Shown: positions 1 through 10,919 of the stretch, one piece after another
Numbering within the stretch: position 1 is the first letter of the stretch
Layout: each line of letters starts with the position of its first letter
From: Lasioglossum baleicum
Lineage: Eukaryota; Arthropoda; Insecta; Hymenoptera; Halictidae
DNA: 64,000 nt
Direction of reading: 5' to 3'
NCBI RefSeq assembly: GCF_051020765.1
Contig: NC_134948.1
Coordinates: 1,914,501-1,978,500 of the forward strand
Position numbers and translations under genes: made by a program
The notes under the pieces: model-generated
Databases searched by the model: none
Told to the model about the DNA's origin: nothing
What the model saw: the letters and a program-made list of their open reading frames with translations, nothing else

Positions 1-850
1 AATGCGAAAATCTGTATCTGTGTCGTAGGCAGTGAATCTAGTGAATGTTTTTGGTGCTGGCCACCAAGCCTAGACTATAAGAGTATTACATAAGGCTACC
101 GAGATTAGATATTAAGCAGATGATTAACTTAACGAACTTCTTAGAGCGTAAGCAACGAGGTAAAATGATAATTAAACGTTTAACCGAGACAGAAGAAGTG
201 ACAGTGACGTGACGCAGGCGTGCGGGGACGCTCTTTCGAAGGGGAGGACTTGTTTTTCTCTGCCCTGGGGTTAATTCCGGCGAAAAATTAATCAGGAGAA
301 AGAAGTATTCGAATTGAAAACAGATCACAGATGCGAAATTAATAAATAATCGAAGAGTGAAACGAAGTGGTAGGGAAGTTCTGATCGAGCGAGAACGACC
401 GATCGAACGACGAAATCATTTTTCTCCTACACACACCCTGTCAGCCTTTATATAGATTTTCGATGACTCCATTTTTCTCTCCACTCACACCCAACCACCA
501 TCCACATTGTTTCGTTTTTTCTTTCCTCGATGTTCGACTCCCGTAGCGAGGAGTAGTCTCATGCCTAATCTAACACAATGTTTTACAATGTATGACGATG
601 CCAATGAATTCTACATGATGTGTGCTTGTTGTATATTTGACCACGATATGGCAATGGTGGCGACGATGACGATGACGACTGGTCATTAACGTTGATGAGA
701 GACGCTGATGGTTGCGAGAGACAAATAGAGAATAAAACAAAATACAACGTGTTTGATTGCTGGACAGTTAAATGAACATGTATTAATATCGTGTAACCCT
801 CGTACGAGATGTATGTGTAATAAAAACATATTTATTGTCGGAATCCACAT
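1..850 (+). other. Possible 3' UTR tail of a plus-strand gene upstream of the window
   Basis: No coding exon is recognised here. The stretch contains two plus-strand AATAAA signals (near 733 and 821) and a GATGAC-rich segment around 655-690, followed by an AT-rich drop. This resembles the end of a transcript whose coding part would lie left of base 1. It is inferred from signals only. Confidence 0.25.
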
Positions 851-1062
851 TCTCCATTTATTACCACGCTTATATTAGCTAGCCGAGTTGTCGTTGTTGT
901 ATGCGTCAAATCTTGAAATCGAATTTTAAACCAGTTCCCGATGAGCTAGAGACTTGAAACTTTAAACATAGCTCAGAAATGGGTGACAATGCAATATTAA
1001 AAAACAAATTTTAAAAAAAAAAACTGTACAAGTTGCACATTTTTCGAAAAAATTTTAAAAAC

Positions 1063-1335
1063 CTCGAAAATTAAGTTTTGTATTAGGAGAACATGATATC
1101 GAAGGAAGTATACGAAATTCAGTAGTACAACTCAACGACAAGTCAGACGGCCGAAAATTTTCAGAAATCTCGAAAATTGAACTTTGTATCAGGAGAACAG
1201 GATGTCGAAGGAGGTATTCGAAATTTAGTAGTGCAACTCAACGAAAAGTATGACGGCCGATAATTTTAGAATTTTTAGAATTCTCACTATTTTCACAACA
1301 CCATATCAGTAGTACAACTCAAAGACAACTCGGCC
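1063..1335. repeat. 106-bp tandem repeat, two copies plus a partial third
   Basis: CTCGAAAATT at 1063 recurs at 1169. The intervening sequence, including AGTAGTACAACTCAACGA and GACGGCCGA, is repeated with scattered changes, and a shorter third piece follows near 1305-1335. The segment just upstream contains the phrase CCCGATGAGCTA, shared with the foldback element near 47.85 kb, so the block is probably transposon-derived. Confidence 0.6.
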
Positions 1336-1339
1336 GCAA

Positions 1340-3480
1340 TCTTTACATTTCTGAAATTTCGCCGATTTATTAGTAGGGTGGGGGTTTAAATAAATAGTCC
1401 ATGATATTGGTATACAATAGATAGATATTTATTATTTATTAAAATTGTACAAGCTCTCTCTTGAATAATAAATCGCAGTAAAGATTTGTTAGTTACACAC
1501 TGTTCAATAGAGTTTGCGTTAATGAATTGATTAGAGATGATTTTTTAAACTGTTGCTCATTTCTTGATCTTCGTGCAAATGATTCTTGCCGTAACTGCCA
1601 TAAGGCAGTGCTGGGCACGGTTGGGGCCCCTCAAACGCCTGCTTCCCCCACCAAGCTTCCTCTCGGTGGTCACTGCTTACGACGGACGCAGCGCCAGTGT
1701 TACCAGACAGGGGTAATCGAAAAGGAATCGGGGGGAATACAAGTACCCCTTCTCTGATGACCAGAGTAATATGTGACTCGTTGCGCGACGAGAATAGAGC
1801 GAGGCAGCGTGAGGCGAATGGGAGACACGCGCTTGCGCGATAGGGACTGTACGGTGGAATAGGATAGTGGAAGGGGATAAAGGTGGAGAGCCTGGAGGGG
1901 AAAATGAAGTTGAAACCAACTTGATTCTGGCATCACTGCGCAGCGCGTCCTTTGAAAAACTTCACTTCGCAACAGAAAATGATTAACCAACAATATTTCA
2001 GGACGCAGGGTAGGTGCGAATGAAACGACAGCTCTGGCTTAATTATTTGTAAATATATTATTAAGTAACATCTATAATATAGTAATGAAAAACCATTTAC
2101 ATTAATAAGTATCGCCGTAATATTTTTTAATCCGATAGTAAAACACTCAGTTATGTATAAGAGTTCGTAGCGTTTCAAGCGTGGATCCAATTCTAGGGAT
2201 AGAGAGTACCGTCGGATCGGTGTTCTCGGAGTGCGGAAAACGTGTGTGCCACGCGCGGTCGTGTCGTCGTCGTTTCCTCTTCTCTAAACGGGTTTCGCGG
2301 AAATTCGAACGAGGAGAGACAATTTTTGTTCGTCGTCCACCGCCGCGTCTCATTCTGGTGGCCCGCGAAACGAAGCTTCGCATCGCCTGCCTTCGCTCGG
2401 TAAAAAAATCTGTCAGGCTTCCTTTGCATGCGACTATACTTCGTCTAGCGTGGTTATGGCGGGCGCGATTGTCATCCGAGATTCGCAGCACGATTCTTTC
2501 TCATTATTTTCCGCGTACAAATCAATTTAGACGGTCCTGGTAAAATTTCACATGAATTTCCACTGATTCTCTATCCTACTTTAACTGCCGAGGTTTAAAA
2601 GAATGAAAGAAACCACGTTTCACCATGTTTCGAGTGTCTGCTAAGACGAAACGACGCCGGGAACATTTTCGGAAAAAATATTTCGAAGCCGCGTGCCCGA
2701 ATCTCGGACGAAAATCGCCGGCTAGTTTCTCTCGTTTACAAAATCGGAATTATCGTGTAAATCGCTAAGACTAGAGACGGTAGTAGTCGTTGTGTTTCGT
2801 TCTACAGGCAGTGACGTGCGTGCGCAACGAGGGGAGGTGTTTTTTTTGTGGTAAATTTGATTTCTTTCTTCTTTTTCTTGTTTCTTTTTTGAAATCGTTG
2901 AATCTCTGTGCTGATGTCGCCTATCCGGCGATAGGAGAGGATTAATCCCGTGAGAACGATCGGCGTTTGACGCTGTTCGAGACCGTTTGAAGGGCTTTTC
3001 AAGAACATACAATAGAGGGGCGAGACAATATCTACAGAGCTTTCGTTTTTAGACGCCGTTTCAATGTGGTTGAGCTTTCACAGCTCGACGATTATGGTCG
3101 AGGTTCGCATCCCCACCCACGCAGCCTCGCAGATACCTGTCCATTTCGAATTCTCAGTTACAATATAAACAGTATTTTACATCGTCGCAGGAATGCGGAT
3201 ACATTTCTGTCATCGTCACCGGGAAATAGAACGTTCGCTTTCCTTCGCGTGCTCGACTGTCGTTTACCGTGAATTCGCGCGATTACGAGTCTGCGTCTCT
3301 GCGGTCTGAGAGTCTGTCGATTCAAACACCGACACTGTGCCCCCACGTTGTTTCCAAAAATTAAACGACCATTCACTAAATTGTATCCTCGTAAAATTCT
3401 TGTACAGCGAGACACAATTTTTGAAAAAATTGTTAATGTCTCATAATTGAAAAGAAAACAATATGAACAAATACGTTTAT
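1340..3480. other. Non-coding stretch, nothing recognised
   Basis: Open frames here overlap on both strands and show no motif, splice border or recognisable domain. The base composition shifts to CpG-rich near 2170-2530, which could be regulatory but carries no identifiable promoter. Confidence 0.4.
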
Positions 3481-3485
3481 CACTA

Positions 3486-3682
3486 GACTGCGGATTTTAT
3501 GCATTTATGAGAAAGATAGGGACGTACAATTTGAAGCAGTGTACATATGAAAACGATTTAACGACATCGGTCTATTAGTTTCAGCTTAATAAGATGATTA
3601 AAAGAAGAAAGAACTTTTTATTTGGTTCCTGTGGCTTGTAAGCGATGCAGATAATTTTTATTTTGCATAAAGATCCGCAGTC
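3486..3682. mobile_element. MITE with GACTGCGGAT terminal repeats, TA-flanked
   Basis: 197-bp element starting GACTGCGGATTTTATGCA and ending in the reverse complement of GACTGCGGATCTTTATGCA. It is flanked by TA on both sides. The TA flank suggests a Tc1/mariner-mobilised MITE. Related fragments occur at 12.7-12.8, 20.2 and 28.1 kb. Confidence 0.65.
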
Positions 3683-3869
3683 TATTTATCACATTTGACA
3701 GACACGTGTAGCGGCGAGAATGTGAATGTTTCGATCGACAGCGACGTTTCAGTAATGGAAAAACAACAACAATAAATAAACACGACAGAGTTCGGTTGTT
3801 CGATGAAACACGAGTGTATCCCCACCGACGACAGCATCGCCTACGGCCATTCTCGAGTAACTTCACAAC

Positions 3870-4070
3870 AATAAAAACATAGTATATATAATATATTTAT
3901 AGATAATATACTCCTCCATATTTGTATTTATAATATAATTTATATTTAAATATTTTGTATATTCTGTGTATAACTATTCAACCCTCGATATAAATACCCT
4001 GAAATCTACACTCTCGCGATCTATATAAAACCGAATTCTCTCTCGCCGTCTCGCGTCACCGCTAGTCCAC
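3870..4070. other. AT-rich tract without gene
   Basis: Dominated by TATA/ATTTA words; resembles UTR or intergenic filler. Nothing specific is identifiable. Confidence 0.4.
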
Positions 4071-4081
4071 CATATACTGAC

Positions 4082-4312
4082 GGGTCCCATGGAAATCATC
4101 GACACAGATTTCTCCGACACGATTTTCACCGACAACATTGCATTAATTTTTTATTTATTAATTAATTAATTCAAGAACACTCGGTTTCATATTTCATTTT
4201 TCCACTGATTTTCATTCAATCCACATTAATTAATTAATTAGTTAAAATTAATGAAATCTTGTCGGTGAAAACCGTGTCGGAGAAATCTGTGTCGGTGATT
4301 TCCATAGGACCC
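4082..4312. mobile_element. Foldback MITE, GGGTCCCATGG family, copy 1 (9-bp TSD)
   Basis: 231-bp element bounded by GGGTCCCATGGAAATCATCG and its near-perfect reverse complement. It is flanked by the exact 9-bp duplication TATACTGAC (4073-4081 and 4313-4321). Terminal repeats are about 50 bp and contain repeated TTTCTCCGACA/ACCGACA words; the centre is AT-rich. Nine-base duplications are typical of Mutator-like elements, so this is tentatively a MULE-mobilised MITE. No coding capacity. Confidence 0.8.
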
Positions 4313-4385
4313 TATACTGACTCTTTTTACAGGATAGTTTCAGCGACTCGTAGATCGCGACACTGTGAATCGATCGAAGATATTT

Positions 4386-4386
<1 letters not shown>

Positions 4387-4424
<38 letters not shown>
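4387..4424. repeat. (TC)n microsatellite
   Basis: Interrupted CT dinucleotide run. Many open frames with long Ser/Leu or Arg/Glu runs in this window come from such tracts and are not genes. Confidence 0.9.
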
Positions 4425-4429
4425 TAATC

Positions 4430-5190
4430 CGTCCTTTCTTTTGTCCTCATTACCGAAATCGTTAAGCCTACTATTTACAGATAGGTAGAGCTGTCTCTTC
4501 GCGGAAAAGAGCAAAGTGGTTTTTCATTTTGGTTGTCGAACATTGAATTTGTTATTCTACCGCCACTGGAAAATAACTGGAAAATAGTCACCGAATTTTC
4601 TGTCGAGTTATTCGTTAATTCAACCGTGCAATTTTAATGAGAAATTCAAGACATCTTCGTTATCGACAACCTACGTGAACCATCATCTTCCGAACCGCCC
4701 CTCTCCCTTTTCGTTTATCTAATAGTGTACAGTTTATAGCCAACATCGACTTGTCTTTGTGTATTTATATAATTCTGTATATTTGCATAGATTTATTTAT
4801 ATATTTATATATATTCACTTTTATTTTCATGTTATATTCAATATTTATATTATGTATACCCAACTAACCAAGTATGCATGGTAATCGACTAGCACGGCGA
4901 CCAAGTATAGTCCTCCCCCTCTCCTCGTCCTCGCAATCGACGTCCTTAATTAAAATACATTCGAGTGAAAAATATCTGTACTTTGTCGAGGTTCTCGGTT
5001 CTCAAGATTCTCTCTCTCGCTAAAAGGATTTTTCTCTTTCCCGTTTCGTCTCCGCCCGTGGTCTACAGCCTCTCTCTCTCTCTCTCTCTTTCTCATTATA
5101 ATTTGAAGTCTCTTAACACGGTTCGAAGTGCTTGATTAATTATCTAATCGCTACTGAACAGTGTAACATTCGCCCTAGCAGCGTGTTTGG
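4430..5190. other. AT-rich non-coding stretch
   Basis: Holds TATTTATATA-type AT-rich text near 4750-4860 and a (TC)n run near 5072-5092. No exon is recognised. Confidence 0.4.
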
Positions 5191-5196
5191 TTTTTC

Positions 5197-5413
5197 CATA
5201 GACATATAGAGATAGACTGCGCGGCCTGTACGAAGCGCTGAAGCCCACAATGGCGGCAAAAAACAAAAATAAAACATCAATAAATACATCAATTGGAAAG
5301 AGAGCGCTATGGACCCCGGCTAATGCTCTCTCTCTCACTCTTTGTACCGCGCGCCGCCATTGTGGGCTTCAACTCGCCCATAAGACGGCGCAGTCTATCT
5401 CTATATGTCTATG
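5197..5413. mobile_element. MITE with CATAGACATATAGAGATAG terminal repeats, 8-bp TSD
   Basis: 217-bp element with about 26-bp perfect terminal inverted repeats (CATAGACATATAGAGATAGA...). The flanks are the exact 8-bp duplication GGTTTTTC (5189-5196 and 5414-5421). A second inner inverted pair, GAAGCCCACAATGGCGGC, lies inside. The 8-bp duplication and CA-starting termini fit hAT- or P-type mobilisation. No coding capacity. Confidence 0.85.
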
Positions 5414-5503
5414 GGTTTTTCCTTCACTCGATTTCATCTGATATCGATATGTCGTGTTCCTCGATCGAGAGTCCTCTGTCCCATCGTCACCGAACCATTA
5501 GAG

Positions 5504-5772
5504 CAGGCCTGGCCAACACGCGGCCCGCCGGGCGATTTTATATTTCTATTGAAACTTTTGTTTCTCGTTGTATGTATACGAAAGATATTAAATAAATGAA
5601 CAATTGCATGAGTCATTGTTATAATGCGAAAGTTCGACGTGTAACAATAAAGTTTTATTCATTTTGTATTTGTATTACATTTTTTAAAAGCATGTTTGCA
5701 TAAAGTGCGGTCCTCTGTAACGTTACACGTCATCGAAGTGGCTCGTGAAACCATTTGGGTTGGCCAGGCCTG
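5504..5772. mobile_element. hAT-like MITE, CAGGCCTGGCCAAC terminal repeats, 8-bp TSD
   Basis: 269-bp element starting CAGGCCTGGCCAACACG and ending GTTGGCCAGGCCTG. It is flanked by the exact 8-bp duplication CATTAGAG (5496-5503 and 5773-5780). The CAGG...CCTG ends, 8-bp duplication and adjacent CGGCCCGC word are characteristic of non-autonomous hAT elements. An AATAAA near 5646 is inside the element. Confidence 0.88.
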
Positions 5773-5892
5773 CATTAGAGTCTTTCCTTGCCCTCAGGCC
5801 TCCGGACAAATCAAAATTTTCAACCGATATAGTTACTTTATCGTTCTGGCTGTTGTAAGGGGGGGATAACTTCAGAGGAAATACGCAATTAA

Positions 5893-6745
5893 CACATTAC
5901 CGACCGGTGATTATTGCATAATTTTTGAAAAATCTATGATACGTGGTTAAACGCTTTTTAATGGAACCTTCGATAGCAACAGCAATTTTTATTGTGAACT
6001 AACAAGTCACCCTTAAAGATGTTCTGGAGGTCTATAAAAACACAACAAAATTTTTGAAAATTTGACAAGATATAATTCTTACTAAATTAATGCAATGTCA
6101 ATTTCAATTTCAATGCAGTTCGATTCACTGCGCCGTTTAAGAATTTTAACACGTCTTCTTATGGAGAATTCATAAAATTACACTTCAAACTTCAAACCCT
6201 ATTTAAACCTTGAAAAAACGCAACTAGAAACTCCAGTTTTTTTTATATATAGTAAAAATTATGTAATTAATTATGTTCAAAATTTATTAGGATTCACTAA
6301 ACAGTTACAGAGCAAAAAATTATAAAAACAGTTACAAAATGTCAAATTTATCGTGTTGTCCTCTCACTAGCATGGAAACGCGACAACTGCGTAGACCACT
6401 GAATATAGCTGCAATCAGAGGGTACAATTATTCGCAAAAGTCACTTACAATTTTTTATAATACGAAGACAATTTGATTAGAAAATAAATATACATACCAT
6501 GAAATTCACTAATTAAACGAAAGCTTTTTAAATTAATCTATTTTCTTAATGCAAAATATACTCATGAATGGCTTTCATTGCTGATATATTGATGGGTTTC
6601 GAATTTCTTGTACTTTTGTCTCCCATCGTACCTCCAGAACATCCTTAATAACGTCATCTAATAGTTTCACATTTAAGATTGCGATGTAAAAGAACATTTG
6701 TATGCTTTCTTTTGGTACAAGCAGAATTATTACAAATCCTAATAA
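5893..6745. mobile_element. piggyBac-like element CACATTACCGACCGG (outer), interrupted
   Basis: Begins CACATTACCGACCGGTGATT after TTAA at 5889-5892 and matches the complete 240-bp copy at 26522-26761. The body is split by a second TTAA element at 6017-6644. The right end degrades near 6745 before the TTAA, so this copy is broken at its 3' side. Confidence 0.75.
6017..6644. mobile_element. Nested piggyBac-like MITE, GATGTTCTGGAGGT ends
   Basis: 628-bp element with inverted ends AGATGTTCTGGAGGT and ACCTCCAGAACATCC, flanked by TTAA at 6013-6016 and 6645-6648. It sits inside the element at 5893-6745. The uninterrupted sequence at the same site in the 26.5-kb copy reads ACCCTCAATAACG, showing where it landed. 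No transposase frame is seen. Confidence 0.8.
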
Positions 6746-6794
6746 CCTTCCTTCGGACGCAACCGATCTGAGAGGCACAGCGCGATCATTTAGG

Positions 6795-7014
6795 GGGTCC
6801 CATGGAAATCATCGACACAGATTTCTCCGACAACATTTTATTAATTTTTTATTTATTAATTAATTAATTCACGAACACTCGGTTTCATATTTCGTTTTTC
6901 CACTGATTTTCATTCAATCCACATTAATTCATTAATAAATAAAAAATTAATGAAATGTTGTCGATTAAAACCGTGTCGGAGAAATCTGTGTCGGTGATTT
7001 CCATATGGGGACCC
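6795..7014. mobile_element. Foldback MITE, GGGTCCCATGG family, copy 2
   Basis: 220-bp copy almost identical to the one at 4082-4312, including its AT-rich core. It is flanked by the direct repeat CATTTAGG (6787-6794 and 7015-7022). Only eight bases match exactly, against nine for copies 1 and 3. Confidence 0.8.
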
Positions 7015-8129
7015 CATTTAGGTACCTTCTAGGTACCTCGAAAACCCTACCCTTGGGGAGGGCCCAAAAGGGCGGCCCTACGAGTATAGACCTCACCAAG
7101 TGCACTATTTCCTTAACAGCAGTTATATAAATGAATTTAATTAGGTGTTTATCATGTTTTTTGAATGTGGGCTCGTCAAGCACATTGCGCCCGACGGAAG
7201 GTTAATAGACTTCTGGTAGGTAAAGTGTTACGAGGAAGGTATTTCGATCATCGAGTACGCTTCAATGAAAAACAAGGGAGGACCCCAATGATCATCCATT
7301 ACGATAACAGCAACATGCGGTCGTGGAGAAAATTTCCTCGTCTTCGTTTTCGCACTAGGGATTCGTGGAATCAACCCTTCGATCAAGCTTCCATCCCCAT
7401 ATAGTCTTTATATTTTCTAGCTACTGATAGTCTACTTTCAGGAAATTGATCAATCCTAGGGTCTCGGCTGGGACTACATCGATTAGGCTGGCTTGGGACA
7501 TCTGATGTCCAAGCTAGATTTCGCTAGGGGTTAGGAAACTCAAATAAATTCGTAGCTGCCACAGGTCAGTGTCACGAGTGAGTAGGGCAGTGTCCAGGCA
7601 GTGTGGGTGAAATGTGTATCTGATAAGTGTCTGGGTCAAGGTCCACCCGAATCACAGGCTAGACCCTAGTTAGGCCAATGAAATGTCGGTCTGGTAATTC
7701 GATCGGAGGGTGGAATCCACGCAGCCAGCTTTTGTTCGTCGGTATATCTTTAGAAGATCATACAAGCAAGATCAAACCACAGTTCTCTTTCATCGTCAAA
7801 GGCAGTGTTAACAGAGCAGCCTTTAAAGGCGACCGAGGGAAGCCACCATTGGCTCGATCATCCCCCGTGGGGCGAGCGCGAATGAGAGCCGGAGGGTGGG
7901 GGTTCAGGTAAGAAAAACACAGTGAAAAAAGAAGACACGGAAGAAGGGAGAAGTCCATTTACACGCTCGTTCCTGCACGGTACAATAATAGTTATAATTA
8001 GAATCGTTCGTTCGCCATGGTACTCGTGGCCCAGCGAGACTCGGGGTGCACTTCAACCATCCACCCCCTGCTACCTGTCCCCACACCTATCCCCTTCCAT
8101 TTTTACACATCCATACACGCATGTACATT

Positions 8130-8153
8130 CACACACACACACACACACACACA
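8130..8153. repeat. (AC)n microsatellite
   Basis: Uninterrupted CA run of about 24 bases. Confidence 0.9.
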
Positions 8154-8338
8154 GTTTCCTCTCCATGATCTTTCTCGGTCTCCGTCGCGGAAGTTTAATT
8201 AAAACGCGTCTAATTGCGGCTGAAACGCAGCAACCTTTCTTTTTCTTCTTGTTCCTGCGGGGCCACGCTTTCGCACCTGAACAGGCGGGGTCGCGTGCAC
8301 CCCCATAAATAAGTACTAGTTTGTCTCTCTCGTCCTCT

Positions 8339-8362
8339 CCTCTCTCTCTCTCTCTCTCTCTT
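8339..8362. repeat. (TC)n microsatellite
   Basis: CT dinucleotide run of about 24 bases. Confidence 0.9.
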
Positions 8363-9604
8363 CTCCCTCAATCTGTCAATCTCTTATACACTTGGGCTAC
8401 AGTCACCACTCGACGCACACAGTATTGGCCCCAGCACCCTTATTTTTGCGTTTTCTGCAGCTTTTTTTCTGCGGGGACCACACAACCACGTCCAAAATAT
8501 TCGCGAAGAAAATGAAACAGCCGTAAGTAACGCTGAAGATTTTTCATTTTGGTTGCAACTGTTATGGTCCCCAGATTTTTTTGCAATTGTTCACAATTCT
8601 TCCTTCGTCGTTGAGATGTTTTGAGAATTGTTTTCAACGATGACCTTGCCGATACATCTCGAGGTCGTAGTCAACGAGGGAGGAAACACTGTAAACAATT
8701 GACGCATTTGCTTCTCTCCCATGTCATCTTATTATACATCGGTGACACACTCGCTATCCGTCAAACAATTATTCTAACCGGCATGATCGAGCAGAAAGCA
8801 CGAGGCTGAACAAACAAGCGAGGTGATTCTCTCGAAGGTGTTTCGCACCAGACCGTCCAGCAATTTTCAAATATTTAGAAACATCAGCAAAGGGAGAAGC
8901 TGGTCCGGCTCTCTATCTCTCGTGTGTTTGTTTCTTAACCAGTTCGAACACCTTGCGCGTCCCCAGCCCCTCCCTTCTCGATGCCATCCCCAATTCCTCG
9001 GCCTCCGATCTCATTTCCCCCTTTCATCTCCGCCCGATCAAGTGAAAAAGTCCACGCCCCCGGGGCGGACACGCTGATCAACGACGGGAGACACGTAAAT
9101 ATTGGCAAACTCGAGGGACCAGCCAGCATTTTCGCTATTCGCCACGTCGAGTCCTCTCCTCGACCGGCTCCATCAGCCCCGGGCTCATGCATCCCCCTCG
9201 ACAGCGGATTCGGTTTCGGTGAACACCCTTCGATCGCGTTCGCATCCTTGCGCACTAATTACACAATGATAAGTAGCCGAACGAGCCTGATGTACTCGCA
9301 AATTATCCGCGCAGCATCGACACTCCACCCCCGAGGAAATTAACGGAGCACACTTCTTCAAATGATTAAGCGGTTCCTCAGCTACAACCAGAAAATCACA
9401 ATTTTAGAACTGCTGTAACTTCGTGAAGAAACACCGCACGACATTCTGCCTGTACTCATGTTGATGCTTGAAGACTCAACTTTCACAATCCTCAACTTAT
9501 TTTTTTTTAAACTACCTCTGTTTTTGATAAAACAGTGAGAAACAGCGAGCAAATTGATTACTTTTGTATTTTGACGTTTTGCAAATTCAAACGACTGTGC
9601 AAGG

Positions 9605-9945
9605 TTGAAAATTTTTTTCCTGTAATTATTTTAATGGGAGCTTACAGAGGGAAGTCTCCCCTTTAAAATGACGCTTCGAAAGTTGATCTACGATTTCTTC
9701 TCGCGGTTTTATCGCATTTTCAATGAAAAGCCAAATTTCAGTAGATCAGGACTGTCGAAGTCAGACTCAGTTTTCAAAAACTTTTTTCTTATAATTATTT
9801 TAATGTGAGCTTATAAAGGGAAGTCTCCCCTTTAAAATGACGCTTCAAAAGTTGATCTACGATTTTTTCTCGCGGTTCTATCGTATTTTCGGTGGAAAGC
9901 TAAATTTCAGTAGATTGGGACTATCTAGGTCAGACTTAGTTTCCA
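9605..9945. repeat. 169-bp tandem repeat, two copies
   Basis: Two adjacent diverged copies of a unit holding AATTATTTTAATG, GGGAAGTCTCCCCTTTAAAA and AGTTGATCTACGATTT, 169 bases apart. A third, single copy lies at about 61275-61440. The dispersed copy implies a mobile origin rather than simple slippage. Confidence 0.75.
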
Positions 9946-10506
9946 AAAAAATTACAATTATTGCTTGAAAAAAATTGGTCGTACTGCTCAAATGTTACTT
10001 AATCAGTGTACAAAGTTTGAAATTCTAATCTCCAATACTTTTCTTTGAAAAAATTCTCAAAAATCTGCCGAACTGCGAGGACTTACAGAGTGGCAACGCT
10101 GCGCGAAAAGAATACAATACTGACAGGAGAATCCTATCTAACGAACGCACTTACAAAAACTGAACAAATTCGAACCTCTCAGTCTCCACATTCGCTGAGA
10201 ACGCAACCCATAACGATCAATTCGTAATTTCCATGTTCAAACGGGCAAACCGCTCGAGACGAGGTACGTGAAGTTGGACACACGACGAGTGTAGGCTTCG
10301 TAGAAGGGTTGGGGGTTGGAGGATAGGGGTTTAGCAGTCCCGGTGGATCGGCTGGCAGTGTTCGACTTATTCACTGACGAATGAGCACAATCGGGAAGAT
10401 CCTGTCGCGTTGGAGGGAAAGTGTTCCGCGAACGTATTGCTACTTTATGTACAACTGTTCGTCCCGGGGATTCCGCCACGTTCGCCGACGAAGGAACTAG
10501 CAGGTT

Positions 10507-10512
10507 TTTATT
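10507..10512 (-). terminator. Candidate poly(A) signal AATAAA for the minus-strand gene
   Basis: TTTATT on the plus strand reads AATAAA on the minus strand, about 300 bases after the stop codon. Its position suits a short 3' UTR, but no downstream GU-rich element was verified and other signals may be used. Confidence 0.3.
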
Positions 10513-10809
10513 TTTGTTGTTGCGATGGGTCCACTGTTCTTCTTTCGCACCGACACACAACTCGCTGCTACGGTCACTTATCCACTAAGCTTGATTATTA
10601 GATTTACTTTCTCCCGGTCGGCCTCGGCGGCCGTCCAAAATGTTCCGCTTAAGAAATCTATAGATATACACGTGGGCGTATATATGTGGTTGTGTGTGTA
10701 TGTATATATGTATAGATTCTGCAGTCTGCCGTTGTCGATCGGTGTTCCCGTGGCTGCTCGCTGACTACACGGCGGTCTCTGCGTGGCCAGGTCCCTGCAC
10801 TCAGCAGCA

Positions 10810-10919
10810 TCACCTCACGATATACCTGCCGAACAGGATCCCCAGGACCATGCAGATGTACACGGAGGCGGAAACGCGGTACGTCCACGACGTCGCCGCT
10901 GAGATCTCGCTGCATTGCG
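10810..10919 (-). CDS. Terminal coding exon G, hydrophobic C-terminus and stop
   Basis: 110-bp coding part of the last exon, after a TTTTCAG acceptor. It encodes QCSEISAATSWTYRVSASVY followed by a hydrophobic run (ICMVLGILFG), a short basic tail and TGA at 10810-10812. The run, about residues 416-431 of the recovered protein, fits either a single C-terminal membrane anchor with a five-residue cytoplasmic tail or a GPI-attachment signal. The sequence alone does not decide. Families of this type commonly end this way. A 7.2-kb intron precedes it and a long palindrome begins 72 bp upstream of the acceptor. Confidence 0.8.

Larger units (their letters stand above)
7015..9600. other. Intergenic stretch with microsatellites, no gene
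   Basis: Contains (AC)n at 8130-8153 and (TC)n at 8339-8362, plus a CpG-rich pyrimidine-rich stretch near 8950-9200. Open frames are short, overlapping and unrecognised. Confidence 0.45.

Noticed and set aside
1063..1335. Repeat spacing considered as a CRISPR-like array
   Set aside because: The units are contiguous diverged duplicates without spacers, in a eukaryotic genome.
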